DNA from: an uncultured Clostridia bacterium
GTDB lineage: Bacteria > Bacillota > Clostridia > Oscillospirales > Acutalibacteraceae
NCBI GenBank assembly: GCA_946566955.1
Contig: CAMNXD010000001.1
Coordinates: forward strand, 1-64,000
Reading direction: 5' to 3'
Length of the DNA: 64,000 nt
Notes under the pieces: generated by a model
Seen by the model: only the letters and a program-made list of their open reading frames with translations
Told to the model about the DNA's origin: nothing
Database searches by the model: none
Part shown: positions 56,728 to 64,000 of the stretch, piece by piece
Position numbering within the stretch: position 1 is the first letter of the stretch
Layout: each line of letters begins with the position of its first letter
Program-made: the position numbers and the translations under genes

Positions 56728-58027
56728 TTTGGAATCTGTAGGACGTTTTATAAGGAAAATAAAACTAGGAAAGCTTTTTTATAATAACAAATTTATAGCA
56801 TTTTTTTCTATTGTAGTTTCTTTTGTAATTTGGCTAATAGTTTCCTCCAGTGATGCAGAAAGCGTACCGGTTACTATTTCGGATATTCCTGTAGATATAA
56901 CGCTTTCGGAAAGTGCAATTCAAGATGGACTTAGAATTTTTAGTGGTCAAGACATAACTGCAAGAGTAGAAGTAACAGGTAGCAGAATTGTTGTGGGTCA
57001 GCTTACTAAAAACAATATCCAAGTAACTGCACCTCAAGCAGCAAATACTATTATGTCTCCTGGGAATTATACCCTTGAGCTTGCTGCAAAAAAGGTTGGA
57101 CTTTTAAAAGACTATTCAATTGCTCCGGACGTTCGACCTTCGGTAATAACGGTTATGGTAGATAGGTATAGGGAATCTGAGTTTAACGTCGAGCCGCAAG
57201 TAGATTTTAATCCAAAGCCTGGATATTTTGTAGGAAATACAATTTTGTCTTCACCTAAGGTTTCTCTTTCGGGCCCTGAAACAGAAATTTCGAAAATAAA
57301 GAAAGTGGTAGTTAAAGGAAGCGTTCCTGGGGAGTCAAGCGAAACTATAAATCTTAAACTTCCTATTATCCTGTATGACGCATATGATAAGCCCATCACC
57401 AGCGAGACTATTACAGTTAATTTCCCTGAAGTAGAACTAAGTATACCCATCTTGATGAAAAAAGAGGTAAAGCTAAAGCCGGTATTTTTAAATGTGCCTT
57501 CGGGGATAGACCTTAGTAAAGAATACAAAGAATTCGCAAAGGTCACGCCTTCTAAGCTTTCGATAGTAGGTCCTGAAGACGTAATTTCGGAGCTAAACAG
57601 CCTTGAGATTTCTCCCATTGATTTTACTTCTTTTAGTATGCAAGACCATAAGCTAAGTTCTTCTATTATTATGCCTCATGGTTGTAGGAGCCTTAATAAC
57701 GTATATTCGGTAGATGTGGAAGTCAATATGAATTTATTCAAAGAAAAGACTTTAAGTATAGGAGAATTTTCAATTTTGAACGTTCCTAAAGATAAAAAAG
57801 CCACAGTTTACAATAAAAGCTTAAATGTAAACTTTATAGGTTCGAGTAAGTCGATAAGTCTTTTAAAGCCCTCGGATGTAGTAGCTCAGATTGACTTAGA
57901 AGGCAAAGAGGATAGCTTAAATTCTATGGAAATGCCAGTTAAATTTATTTTTGAGGGATACAATGATATATGGGTAAAAGATAAATATTTTGCGAATGTG
58001 AGTTTGATAAACAAAAACTCGGAATAA
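56720..58027 (+). CDS. cdaR: CdaA regulator, YbbR-domain protein CdaR
   Basis: A 435-residue protein with a short cytoplasmic N-terminus, one transmembrane helix (about residues 25-45) and four extracytoplasmic YbbR-type beta domains of about 80-90 residues. It modulates CdaA activity in Firmicutes. The start is GTG at 56720 behind AAGGAGA. The gene overlaps the end of cdaA by eight bases. Confidence 0.9.
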   Translation: MTNLESVGRFIRKIKLGKLFYNNKFIAFFSIVVSFVIWLIVSSSDAESVPVTISDIPVDITLSESAIQDGLRIFSGQDITARVEVTGSRIVVGQLTKNNIQVTAPQAANTIMSPGNYTLELAAKKVGLLKDYSIAPDVRPSVITVMVDRYRESEFNVEPQVDFNPKPGYFVGNTILSSPKVSLSGPETEISKIKKVVVKGSVPGESSETINLKLPIILYDAYDKPITSETITVNFPEVELSIPILMKKEVKLKPVFLNVPSGIDLSKEYKEFAKVTPSKLSIVGPEDVISELNSLEISPIDFTSFSMQDHKLSSSIIMPHGCRSLNNVYSVDVEVNMNLFKEKTLSIGEFSILNVPKDKKATVYNKSLNVNFIGSSKSISLLKPSDVVAQIDLEGKEDSLNSMEMPVKFIFEGYNDIWVKDKYFANVSLINKNSE

Positions 58028-58057
58028 AATATTTTAGAAATGGAGCTAAGATTTAGT

Positions 58058-58489
58058 ATGAACAGAAGTGAATCTCGTGAAAAAGCATTTTTGCTTTTAT
58101 TTGAAAGTAGTTTTAAGTCCGATGGAGTAGAAGAGATAATAGAGAGTGCAAGAATCGATCGAAATGAAAAAATTAGTAATTTTACTATAGAGCTTTTTCG
58201 TGGTACAACCGAAAATCTAACTGATATTGATATCTATATTGAAAAATATTTAAAAGGCTGGGAAAAAAATAGACTTTCAAGAGTAGTTATTTCTATTTTA
58301 AGATTAGCTGTTTTTGAAATGATTTATCAAAAAGAGGTCCCGGTAAGTGTTTCTATAAATGAGGCAGTGGAACTTGCGAAAAAGTATGGCTATGGTGAAG
58401 ATTCGTCATATATTAACGGTGTTTTAGGTTCTTTAAGTAAGGAAATAGCTAAGAAAGATAAGGAAAATCAAATTTTAGATAAAATATAG
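58058..58489 (+). CDS. nusB: Transcription antitermination factor NusB
   Basis: A 143-residue helical protein that binds boxA RNA with NusE. Diagnostic are SREKAFLLLFE at the start and the VPVSVSINEAVELAKKYG segment near the end. The start at 58058 is preferred for family length and N-terminus; GGAG lies 12 bases upstream. xseA and xseB, which often separate nusB from the prenyl synthase, are absent. Confidence 0.93.
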   Translation: MNRSESREKAFLLLFESSFKSDGVEEIIESARIDRNEKISNFTIELFRGTTENLTDIDIYIEKYLKGWEKNRLSRVVISILRLAVFEMIYQKEVPVSVSINEAVELAKKYGYGEDSSYINGVLGSLSKEIAKKDKENQILDKI

Positions 58490-58575
58490 AAAATAAGAGT
58501 AATCTAGAATTAAATGCTTGAAAAATATGGTAGTAACGTTTATATTATAAGAAAAATAAAAAGGAAGAGGAAAAA

Positions 58576-59403
58576 TTGTTTTTTGAAATTCGCATGAAAA
58601 ATCATATAGCGCAGCTAAATTATACTTTAGAAAAGTACTTAAATAATTTAAAACTTTCAGAAAATGAGCTTTTGTATTCTTTAAAGTATACGCTTCTTGC
58701 TCCCTGTAGAAGGCTCAGAGCATTAATGATGATAGCTTTTTATGAACTTTTTGGTGGCAAAAAAGAAGTTATTTATAAATTTGCTGCAGCTCTTGAAATG
58801 ATTCAAGCTTACTCTCTAATACACGATGACCTTCCTTGTATGGACAATGGGTTAATTAGACGAGGAAAGGAATGTAGTCATTTAAAATTTGGGGAGAGCA
58901 CCGCTTTGCTTGCAGGAGACGCCCTTTTAACTCAAGCATTTGAAATAATTAGCAGTGACGAAATTTTAGAAACTAAAAATGCTCTTAAATGCGTAAACAT
59001 TTTGGCGAGCTGTGCGGGAGTAAAAGGCATGGTGCTAGGTCAATTCCTGGATTTGAAATTTTTAGGTCATAAAGTGAGCGAAGAAGAGATTTTAGAAATG
59101 TATAGTCTTAAAACGGGAGCACTTTTTATAGCGGCATCAAAAATAGGGGCTCTGCTGGCTGGAGCAAATGATTCAAACGTCAAGCTTGCAGGGAAATATG
59201 CTGAAGATTTAGGAATTTGCTTTCAAATAGTGGATGACATATTAGACAAAGATGCTAGATTATTTAAATTCGAAGATGGTAGCAGTGCAGAAGAAATGGT
59301 TGCGAAGCTTATCATTAAATGTAAAGAGATACTTCGAAAATTCGAAGGAGACATATCTTTTTTAGAGTGTTTGACTGATTTTATTCATAGGCGCATAAAG
59401 TAA
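58576..59403 (+). CDS. ispA: Short-chain polyprenyl (farnesyl) diphosphate synthase
   Basis: A 275-residue all-helical prenyltransferase. The first Asp-rich motif is DDLPCMDN followed by RRG, the second is QIVDDILDKD. It condenses IPP with DMAPP/GPP to farnesyl-type diphosphate. It is about 20 residues shorter than typical IspA. The start is TTG five bases after GAAGAGG. Its position before dxs places it in the isoprenoid pathway. Confidence 0.9.
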   Translation: MFFEIRMKNHIAQLNYTLEKYLNNLKLSENELLYSLKYTLLAPCRRLRALMMIAFYELFGGKKEVIYKFAAALEMIQAYSLIHDDLPCMDNGLIRRGKECSHLKFGESTALLAGDALLTQAFEIISSDEILETKNALKCVNILASCAGVKGMVLGQFLDLKFLGHKVSEEEILEMYSLKTGALFIAASKIGALLAGANDSNVKLAGKYAEDLGICFQIVDDILDKDARLFKFEDGSSAEEMVAKLIIKCKEILRKFEGDISFLECLTDFIHRRIK

Positions 59404-59429
59404 ACAGTAGGAAAGAAGTCGTTTAGAAA

Positions 59430-61310
59430 TTGAAGCATGAAATGTTAAATTCTTATCCCTTGCTTTCTTCAATAAATAGTCCGGGGGATTTAAAAAATAT
59501 TAAGAATATAGAAGCTCTTTGCGCTGAAGTAAGGAGCAAAATTATAGAAGTTGTTTCGAAAAATGGAGGACATCTTTCCTCTAATTTGGGTGTAGTAGAG
59601 CTAACCACTGCTCTTTATAGAGTTTTTGACATCCCTAAAGATAAAATTATATGGGATGTTGGTCATCAGTGCTATGTTCATAAAATGTTTACCGGAAGAT
59701 TTAAAGATATAGAAAGCATACGCAAAGAAAATGGACTTTCCGGTTTTACGAATAGAAAAGAAAGTCCTTTTGATGTGTTTACAGCGGGGCATAGCAGTAC
59801 TTCTATTTCTGCTGCTTTAGGAATTGCCAGATCAAAAAGTATACTTGAAGAAGAAGGGAATGTTATTGCTGTAATTGGTGATGGAGCACTTACAGGGGGA
59901 CTTGCATACGAAGGACTTAATAATGCTCAAAAGCTTAAAAACTTTATTCTTGTCCTCAATGATAACAGTATGTCTATATCAAAAAACGTAGGTGCTATAG
60001 CAAGATACTTAGCAGCTGCGCGCATAAGACCCTCCTATATGAAGGCAAAAAGCATTTTGGAAGGCGTTTTAGAAAAAACTCAAATAGGCTTGAAAATTGA
60101 AAATTTTATGAATCAATCTAAATCTGCTCTTAAAGGTTTAATATATAAAAGTAGTATATTTGAAGACATGGGTTTTGTGTACTATGGTCCTATAGATGGT
60201 CATAATATAAATCAGTTAGAAAACACTTTAAGTACTGTAAAACACATTAACAAACCCAAAGTAGTTCACGTTTTAACTAAAAAAGGGAAAGGTTATAAAT
60301 TTGCAGAAAAGAATTCTCGTATTTTTCATGGAGTTTCACCATTTGACGTTCGTACAGGAGAGACTGCTAAAAAATCCAATTTTACATTTTCGGAGGCTTT
60401 TGGTAAAAAGCTTTGTGAAATAGCGAAAAGCAATTTTAAGGTTTGCGCTGTAACAGCAGCTATGACGGAAGGAACTGGACTTAGTTTATTTAAAAGTCAG
60501 TTTAAGTCGCGATTTTTTGACGTTGGAATAGCCGAAGAGCATGCAGTTACATTTTGCTCGGGGCTTTCTGCAGGTGGACTTATACCTGTATTTGCGGTCT
60601 ATTCTAGTTTTCTGCAAAGGTCTTATGATCAGCTTGTACATGACTGTGCAATGCAAGAGTTAAAAATTATTTTAGGGGTTGATAGAGCGGGATTTGTTGG
60701 CGAAGACGGTGAAGCGCATCAAGGATTATTTGACGTACCTTTTTTAAATACAATTCCTAACGTCCAAATGTTTGCACCGGCATTTTTAGAAGAGCTTCAA
60801 GAAATGCTAGAAAGGGTTGTTGAAGATAAAAAGCCTCTTATTTCGGTAATAAGATATCCCAGAGGAGGAGAACTTAAAAGGCCAACATGGTTTAAGTATT
60901 CGGGTAAAGACTTTGAATTTTACGGAAAAAAAGATGCAAGTATTCTTATAGTAACTTATGGTAGGATTTTTGCCGAAGCTTGTATTTGTCAGGAGGAGCT
61001 TAGAAATCAAGGGTTAGAAATTTGCATTTTAAAGCTAAATGTTATAAAGCCCATTAATAAGGAAGCAATTAAGTTCTCTCAAAATTTTAGCAACATTTTA
61101 TTTTTTGAAGAGTCGATTAAATCAGGAGGAGTAGGCGAAAAATTTGCAGCTATGATTTTAGAATCGGAAAAATTTAAAGGTAAATATTCGATTTATGCTG
61201 TAGACGATACTTTTGTTTCTCATGCGTCGGTTCGCTCTCAGCTAAGCAAGTTTTCACTTGATTTTTTAGGTATGAAGGATAAAGTAGAGGGTTTGCTTAT
61301 TTCGCAGTAG
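59430..61310 (+). CDS. dxs: 1-deoxy-D-xylulose-5-phosphate synthase
   Basis: A 626-residue thiamine-diphosphate enzyme, the first step of the MEP pathway. WDVGHQCY, the TPP motif GDGALTGGLAYEGLNNAQ, and FDVGIAEEHAVTF with its catalytic Glu are present. The start TTG at 59430 has only a weak ribosome site (AGGAAAG, 14 bases); ATG at 59442 is an in-frame alternative. It completes the window's set with ispE and ispF. Confidence 0.95.
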   Translation: MKHEMLNSYPLLSSINSPGDLKNIKNIEALCAEVRSKIIEVVSKNGGHLSSNLGVVELTTALYRVFDIPKDKIIWDVGHQCYVHKMFTGRFKDIESIRKENGLSGFTNRKESPFDVFTAGHSSTSISAALGIARSKSILEEEGNVIAVIGDGALTGGLAYEGLNNAQKLKNFILVLNDNSMSISKNVGAIARYLAAARIRPSYMKAKSILEGVLEKTQIGLKIENFMNQSKSALKGLIYKSSIFEDMGFVYYGPIDGHNINQLENTLSTVKHINKPKVVHVLTKKGKGYKFAEKNSRIFHGVSPFDVRTGETAKKSNFTFSEAFGKKLCEIAKSNFKVCAVTAAMTEGTGLSLFKSQFKSRFFDVGIAEEHAVTFCSGLSAGGLIPVFAVYSSFLQRSYDQLVHDCAMQELKIILGVDRAGFVGEDGEAHQGLFDVPFLNTIPNVQMFAPAFLEELQEMLERVVEDKKPLISVIRYPRGGELKRPTWFKYSGKDFEFYGKKDASILIVTYGRIFAEACICQEELRNQGLEICILKLNVIKPINKEAIKFSQNFSNILFFEESIKSGGVGEKFAAMILESEKFKGKYSIYAVDDTFVSHASVRSQLSKFSLDFLGMKDKVEGLLISQ

Positions 61311-61366
61311 TTTGACTTTAAAAAATAGATTTTACTTTTTTTGGAGTTCATAAAAAGGAATGTCAA

Positions 61367-62327
61367 TCAGTCCGACTCAAAGTGTATTTCGCTGAAATAT
61401 TTATGAAAGTTATTTAATTCTAGCTCTGAAATTCCCCTTTGATTTTTCTCCTTAGGGACATAAGATTTACTATGATATTTTCCTTTCTTATCTTGCACAT
61501 ATTTTCTAGAGCGGTTAGCATAAGGGTTTCTGATAATTACGAATTTAAATCCTTTTTCTTCTTTTACATCTAAAACAGTGTATGCATGACGCAGAAAAAG
61601 CCCTTTTTTATATAAAGTAGAATCTCCCTTATCTGCTGAAGCGGTAATTACCTTTTTTGATTTATGGCCTTTTTAATGTCCTCAAATAATTTAATTGCTT
61701 TTGAAGAATAATTTCCCGAAAACTTTTTTGCCGATTTTCTATCTTTAATATCTGTATTATCGTAAAATTCTGCCTTTTTACCTGTTAGTGTAGTTATAAT
61801 AGGTGCACAAAATCCTCCATTTGTACCATCTATAATTCTTGAGTTTATTTTTTTCATTGGAGGGATTTGTTCAGCCCAGCTTTCAATGTCAAATCCCTTA
61901 GCTCTATAAATTGCAAATGCTTTTTCTAAAATTCTAACCCAAGGAGCACCTTTACGGCGCAGTGCTGTTTTATCAACTATAATATTTATAATTCCATTTG
62001 GTTGGTAGACTATTTTGTTATTAACTTTTTTTGTTTTTACTTTGTAAAATCTAATCTTTACTTTCTTTTTTGCATTAAAAGTTTGAAGGTTCTTGGCATT
62101 AGGACTTTGAGGATATTCCGGAAAACATTTTAGTATATCTTTGGGATCTTTTTTAGCTATTCCTGCTACTACCGACAAAAAATAACAATCTAGATCAGTA
62201 TATCCTTGTTTAATATCTTCCATTTTAGGTTTACCCTTGGGAAAGATATTATCAGGAAGTTTTGTTTTTTTATTCATAAAACCGTAGTGTATTTTTTGTC
62301 GCTAACATCTATTTCTTCATCTGGCAT
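61367..62327 (-). pseudogene. Calpain-like (C2) cysteine protease gene split by two frameshifts
   Basis: The main frame (62277-61648) has the Cys region IKQGYTDLDCYFLSVVAGIA (Cys31) and PWVRILEKAFAIYR, both calpain-like. The His/Asn part, LFLRHAYTVLD and FVIIRNPYANRS, continues in another frame down to a TGA at 61367-61369. The 5' end likewise begins in a different frame at ATG 62327, which has the only good ribosome site (GGGAG). Both breaks sit at A6 runs (around 62289-62294 and 61653-61658 on the minus strand), and one extra A at each would join everything into a protein of about 320 residues. It is either a pseudogene, rescued by slippage, or affected by homopolymer errors. Confidence 0.7.
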
Positions 62328-62409
62328 AATTAAGCACTCCCTTATATTTAAAATCATATCTATTATACAAATTTTTTTATAAAAATCAAAATTTATATAC
62401 TTTTAGTTT

Positions 62410-63162
62410 GTGCCTTTTCAAAAAGCTAAAGATTTTAGTGGCTTAAAAGAGTTTTTTGCGCATATAGATAATCGAGGTGAAACTCGATTGAATAAAATTA
62501 AAATTATAAAGATGCTTGAGTATTCGGGATTATCGTATAATGACGTACAACCAGAAGGAAATCAACAGCTACTTTGTAGTATAAATGATGTAGAAACAGA
62601 CGTTTGCTATCATATAAGGAAGCAAGAAAGTACTTTAATAATTGCTTTTAGGGGTTCAGATTCCAAAAAAGATTGGAGCTTTAATTTGGACTTTTGTAAA
62701 AAGGTAATACCTTACGGAAATTTAAAATCGAAAATAAAAGTTCATTCGGGATTTATAAACGCATATAAATCTAAAAACGTTAGAAATAATATTTTAAAAT
62801 TCGTGACTGATAAAATAGACCGCATAGAGCTCACTGGTCACTCTTATGGAGCGGCACTTGCAATAATTTGTGCTGTGGATTTACAGTATAATTTTAGTAA
62901 TAAAGATTATGAAGTTGTAGTTTTTGGGTGTCCTAGGGTAGGGAACAAAGCATTTAAAGAATCATATAATAAACGGGTATTTAAGACCGTGCGCGTTGAA
63001 AATAGAGGAGATATAGTGACTAAAGTTCCTCTTTTTCTAATGGGATATAGACACGTGGGTGCAAGACTTCTTATAGGAAAAAGAAAGATTTTTCCTTTTT
63101 TTCTTTGTGGTAAAAATAATCATCTTTTACAGGAGTATTATTCGAATATATGGGATGTTTAA
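62410..63162 (+). CDS. Class 3 lipase-family protein
   Basis: A protein of up to 250 residues with the alpha/beta-hydrolase lipase_3 pattern: IIAFRGSDSKKDW oxyanion region, nucleophile S145 in LTGHSYGAALA, then VFGCPRVGNKAF, and a late His (NNHLLQEYY). No signal peptide is present. GTG at 62410 lacks a ribosome site, whereas TTG at 62488 has GAGGTG eight bases upstream and would give 224 residues, so the shorter form may be the real one. It is divergent from the calpain-like gene. The substrate is unknown. Confidence 0.8.
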   Translation: MPFQKAKDFSGLKEFFAHIDNRGETRLNKIKIIKMLEYSGLSYNDVQPEGNQQLLCSINDVETDVCYHIRKQESTLIIAFRGSDSKKDWSFNLDFCKKVIPYGNLKSKIKVHSGFINAYKSKNVRNNILKFVTDKIDRIELTGHSYGAALAIICAVDLQYNFSNKDYEVVVFGCPRVGNKAFKESYNKRVFKTVRVENRGDIVTKVPLFLMGYRHVGARLLIGKRKIFPFFLCGKNNHLLQEYYSNIWDV

Positions 63163-63344
63163 AAATATTGCTGTTAATTTTTATCTGGGCTTTTATTTTA
63201 CTTTCAATAATTTTCTTTTTGCTTATTTGCTTTGGAATACTAAAGCTTTTTATGTGTTTTATTTTCCCAGTAATTTGCAAAAGCGGATTCATATTTATTA
63301 TTTTGGGGATGATAATACTTTTTGCTTGTAAGTTCGCTAGGTAA
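63150..63344 (+). CDS. Possible small hydrophobic protein after the lipase gene
   Basis: A 64-codon frame starting inside the lipase stop region, with nearly all residues hydrophobic (two or more membrane segments). AGGAG lies 13 bases upstream. The last 105 bases are antisense to the rarA 3' end, and antisense of AT-rich coding DNA often looks hydrophobic, so this may be spurious. If real it would be coupled to the lipase. Confidence 0.25.
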   Translation: MGCLKILLLIFIWAFILLSIIFFLLICFGILKLFMCFIFPVICKSGFIFIILGMIILFACKFAR

Positions 63345-64000
63345 GTAGTCTTGTTTTACCCAATTTTCGGAGTAATCATGAGGATATAAATATTTGGTAT
63401 GATTTTTTAAGCTGCTGGGTTTTACATTTCTAAGATGTTCTGGAACAGGGAATACTAAACCGTTTTTGAGGTCATTTAAAGCATCATTTATTGCATTATA
63501 TGTGGAGTTAGATTTAGGTGAAAGCGCCACGAGTAGTACTGCATTTGCTAAGGGGATTCTTGCTTCTGGAAGTCCAACTTGAGCGGCTATGTCCGTTAAC
63601 GATTTTACGGTATTTATTATTTGAGGATTAGCAAGTCCAACGTCCTCACAAGTGCAAATTAGAAGTCTCCTGCAGATGCTATTTATTTCTCCAACTTGAA
63701 GAAGTCGTGCAAGGTAGTAGATGCTAGCGTCGGGGTCAGATCCCCTTAAAGATTTTTGAAATGCCGAAAGGAGATTAAAATGATCATCTCCGTCTTTGCT
63801 GTAGCTAAGAAAAGAGTTTTCTTCTAAAGATTTTAAAGTTTTGATTGAACTGAGTATTATTTTGTTTTCAATTGCTTTTTCGTTTAAGAAGCAAATTTCT
63901 AGCGTATTTATAGCCTTTCTAACGTCTCCGGAAGATAAAGTTGCAATTTTTTGAAGGACTTCTTCAGAAATAGAAATTTTTAAATTATTTTTTGTTTCTA
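63240..64000 (-). CDS. rarA: Replication-associated recombination protein A, C-terminal part
   Basis: The frame is open to the right window edge; about 253 C-terminal residues of the AAA+ RarA/MgsA clamp-loader-like protein are visible. Diagnostic segments are LSSGDVRKAINTLE (sensor 2 region), SDPDASIYYLARLL, CEDVGLANPQI, EARIPLANAVLLVALSPKSN and the C-terminal PVPEHLRN with YLPSEL. It acts at stalled replication forks. The N-terminal ATPase part lies outside the window. Confidence 0.92.
   Translation of the reverse strand, partial: ETKNNLKISISEEVLQKIATLSSGDVRKAINTLEICFLNEKAIENKIILSSIKTLKSLEENSFLSYSKDGDDHFNLLSAFQKSLRGSDPDASIYYLARLLQVGEINSICRRLLICTCEDVGLANPQIINTVKSLTDIAAQVGLPEARIPLANAVLLVALSPKSNSTYNAINDALNDLKNGLVFPVPEHLRNVKPSSLKNHTKYLYPHDYSENWVKQDYLPSELTSKKYYHPQNNKYESAFANYWENKTHKKL

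Noticed and set aside
61640..61665. Programmed -1 ribosomal frameshift at the A6-G run in the calpain-like gene
   Set aside because: The zero-frame phase (CAA AAA AGG) does not match the X-XXY-YYZ slippery heptamer, and there is a second break at the 5' end. Loss of an A or transcriptional slippage fits both better.
63107..63331. A second plus-strand frame and a minus-strand frame overlapping the lipase/rarA boundary
   Set aside because: Both overlap the lipase C-terminus and rarA, lack ribosome sites and have AT-driven composition.
1..64000. tRNA, rRNA, CRISPR arrays and insertion sequences
   Set aside because: No cloverleaf-like segments with a GTTCGA-type T arm, no regularly spaced repeats and no transposase motifs were found by eye. 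A covariance-model scan would be needed to exclude a small RNA gene.

Overview
The window is an AT-rich, gene-dense bacterial chromosome segment. A complete gerA-type germinant-receptor operon (32049-35786), the gdpP-rplI order, the DUF1934-argS pair, the frequent TTG/GTG starts behind strong GGAGG sites and the low GC all point to a spore-forming member of the Clostridia (Bacillota), probably Oscillospiraceae-like. That placement is inference from gene content. No rRNA, tRNA, CRISPR array or transposase was recognised.

Layout. 1-420 is the end of an amino-acid ABC permease, followed by its ATPase, then tsaE-tsaB-rpiB, upp and a membrane nucleotide-sugar dehydratase, with rnhA convergent. 6027-10389 is rnj-gdpP-rplI behind a perfect sigma-A promoter. 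10614-11342 is a secreted protein with a phage tail-collar domain. 11438-17702 holds uraA (apparent AUA start), two tandem secreted HExxH metallopeptidases, trpS and an SNF-family transporter. The peptidase pair arose by a segmental duplication that left a stub of trpS and a second copy of the uraA promoter between the two genes. 18057-23039 is housekeeping (glmU lacking its acetyltransferase part, prs, pth, tlyA, nadK, pduL), closed by a terminator that contains the pduL stop codon. 23199-24556 is a stub of the division cluster (rsmH, ftsL-like) facing an asparaginase gene. 25978-29000 is a tiny leader ORF, murI, DUF1934 and argS. 29068-31843 is a patch of exported or unknown small proteins, one decayed. 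Then come gerKA-gerKB-gerKC, lysC, PBP1A, a SpoIID/peptidoglycan-binding protein and a 1875-residue repeat surface protein.

46654-50210 is an M14 carboxypeptidase, a phosphohexomutase and ispE. 50211-51117 holds a 55-codon Asn-rich gene and what looks like a shattered gene. 51118-61310 is metG, tatD, ispF, a cysteine desulfurase, cdaA-cdaR, nusB, a short-chain prenyl synthase and dxs. The last part is a frameshifted calpain-like protease gene, a class 3 lipase and the 3' part of rarA.

Taken together, isoprenoid precursor genes (ispE, ispF, dxs, prenyl synthase) and both arms of c-di-AMP turnover (cdaA/cdaR and gdpP) are present. Envelope genes are numerous. The accessory material consists of exported proteases, repeat proteins and eukaryotic-like hydrolases, with several genes in visible decay, which fits a host-associated organism undergoing some genome erosion (inference).
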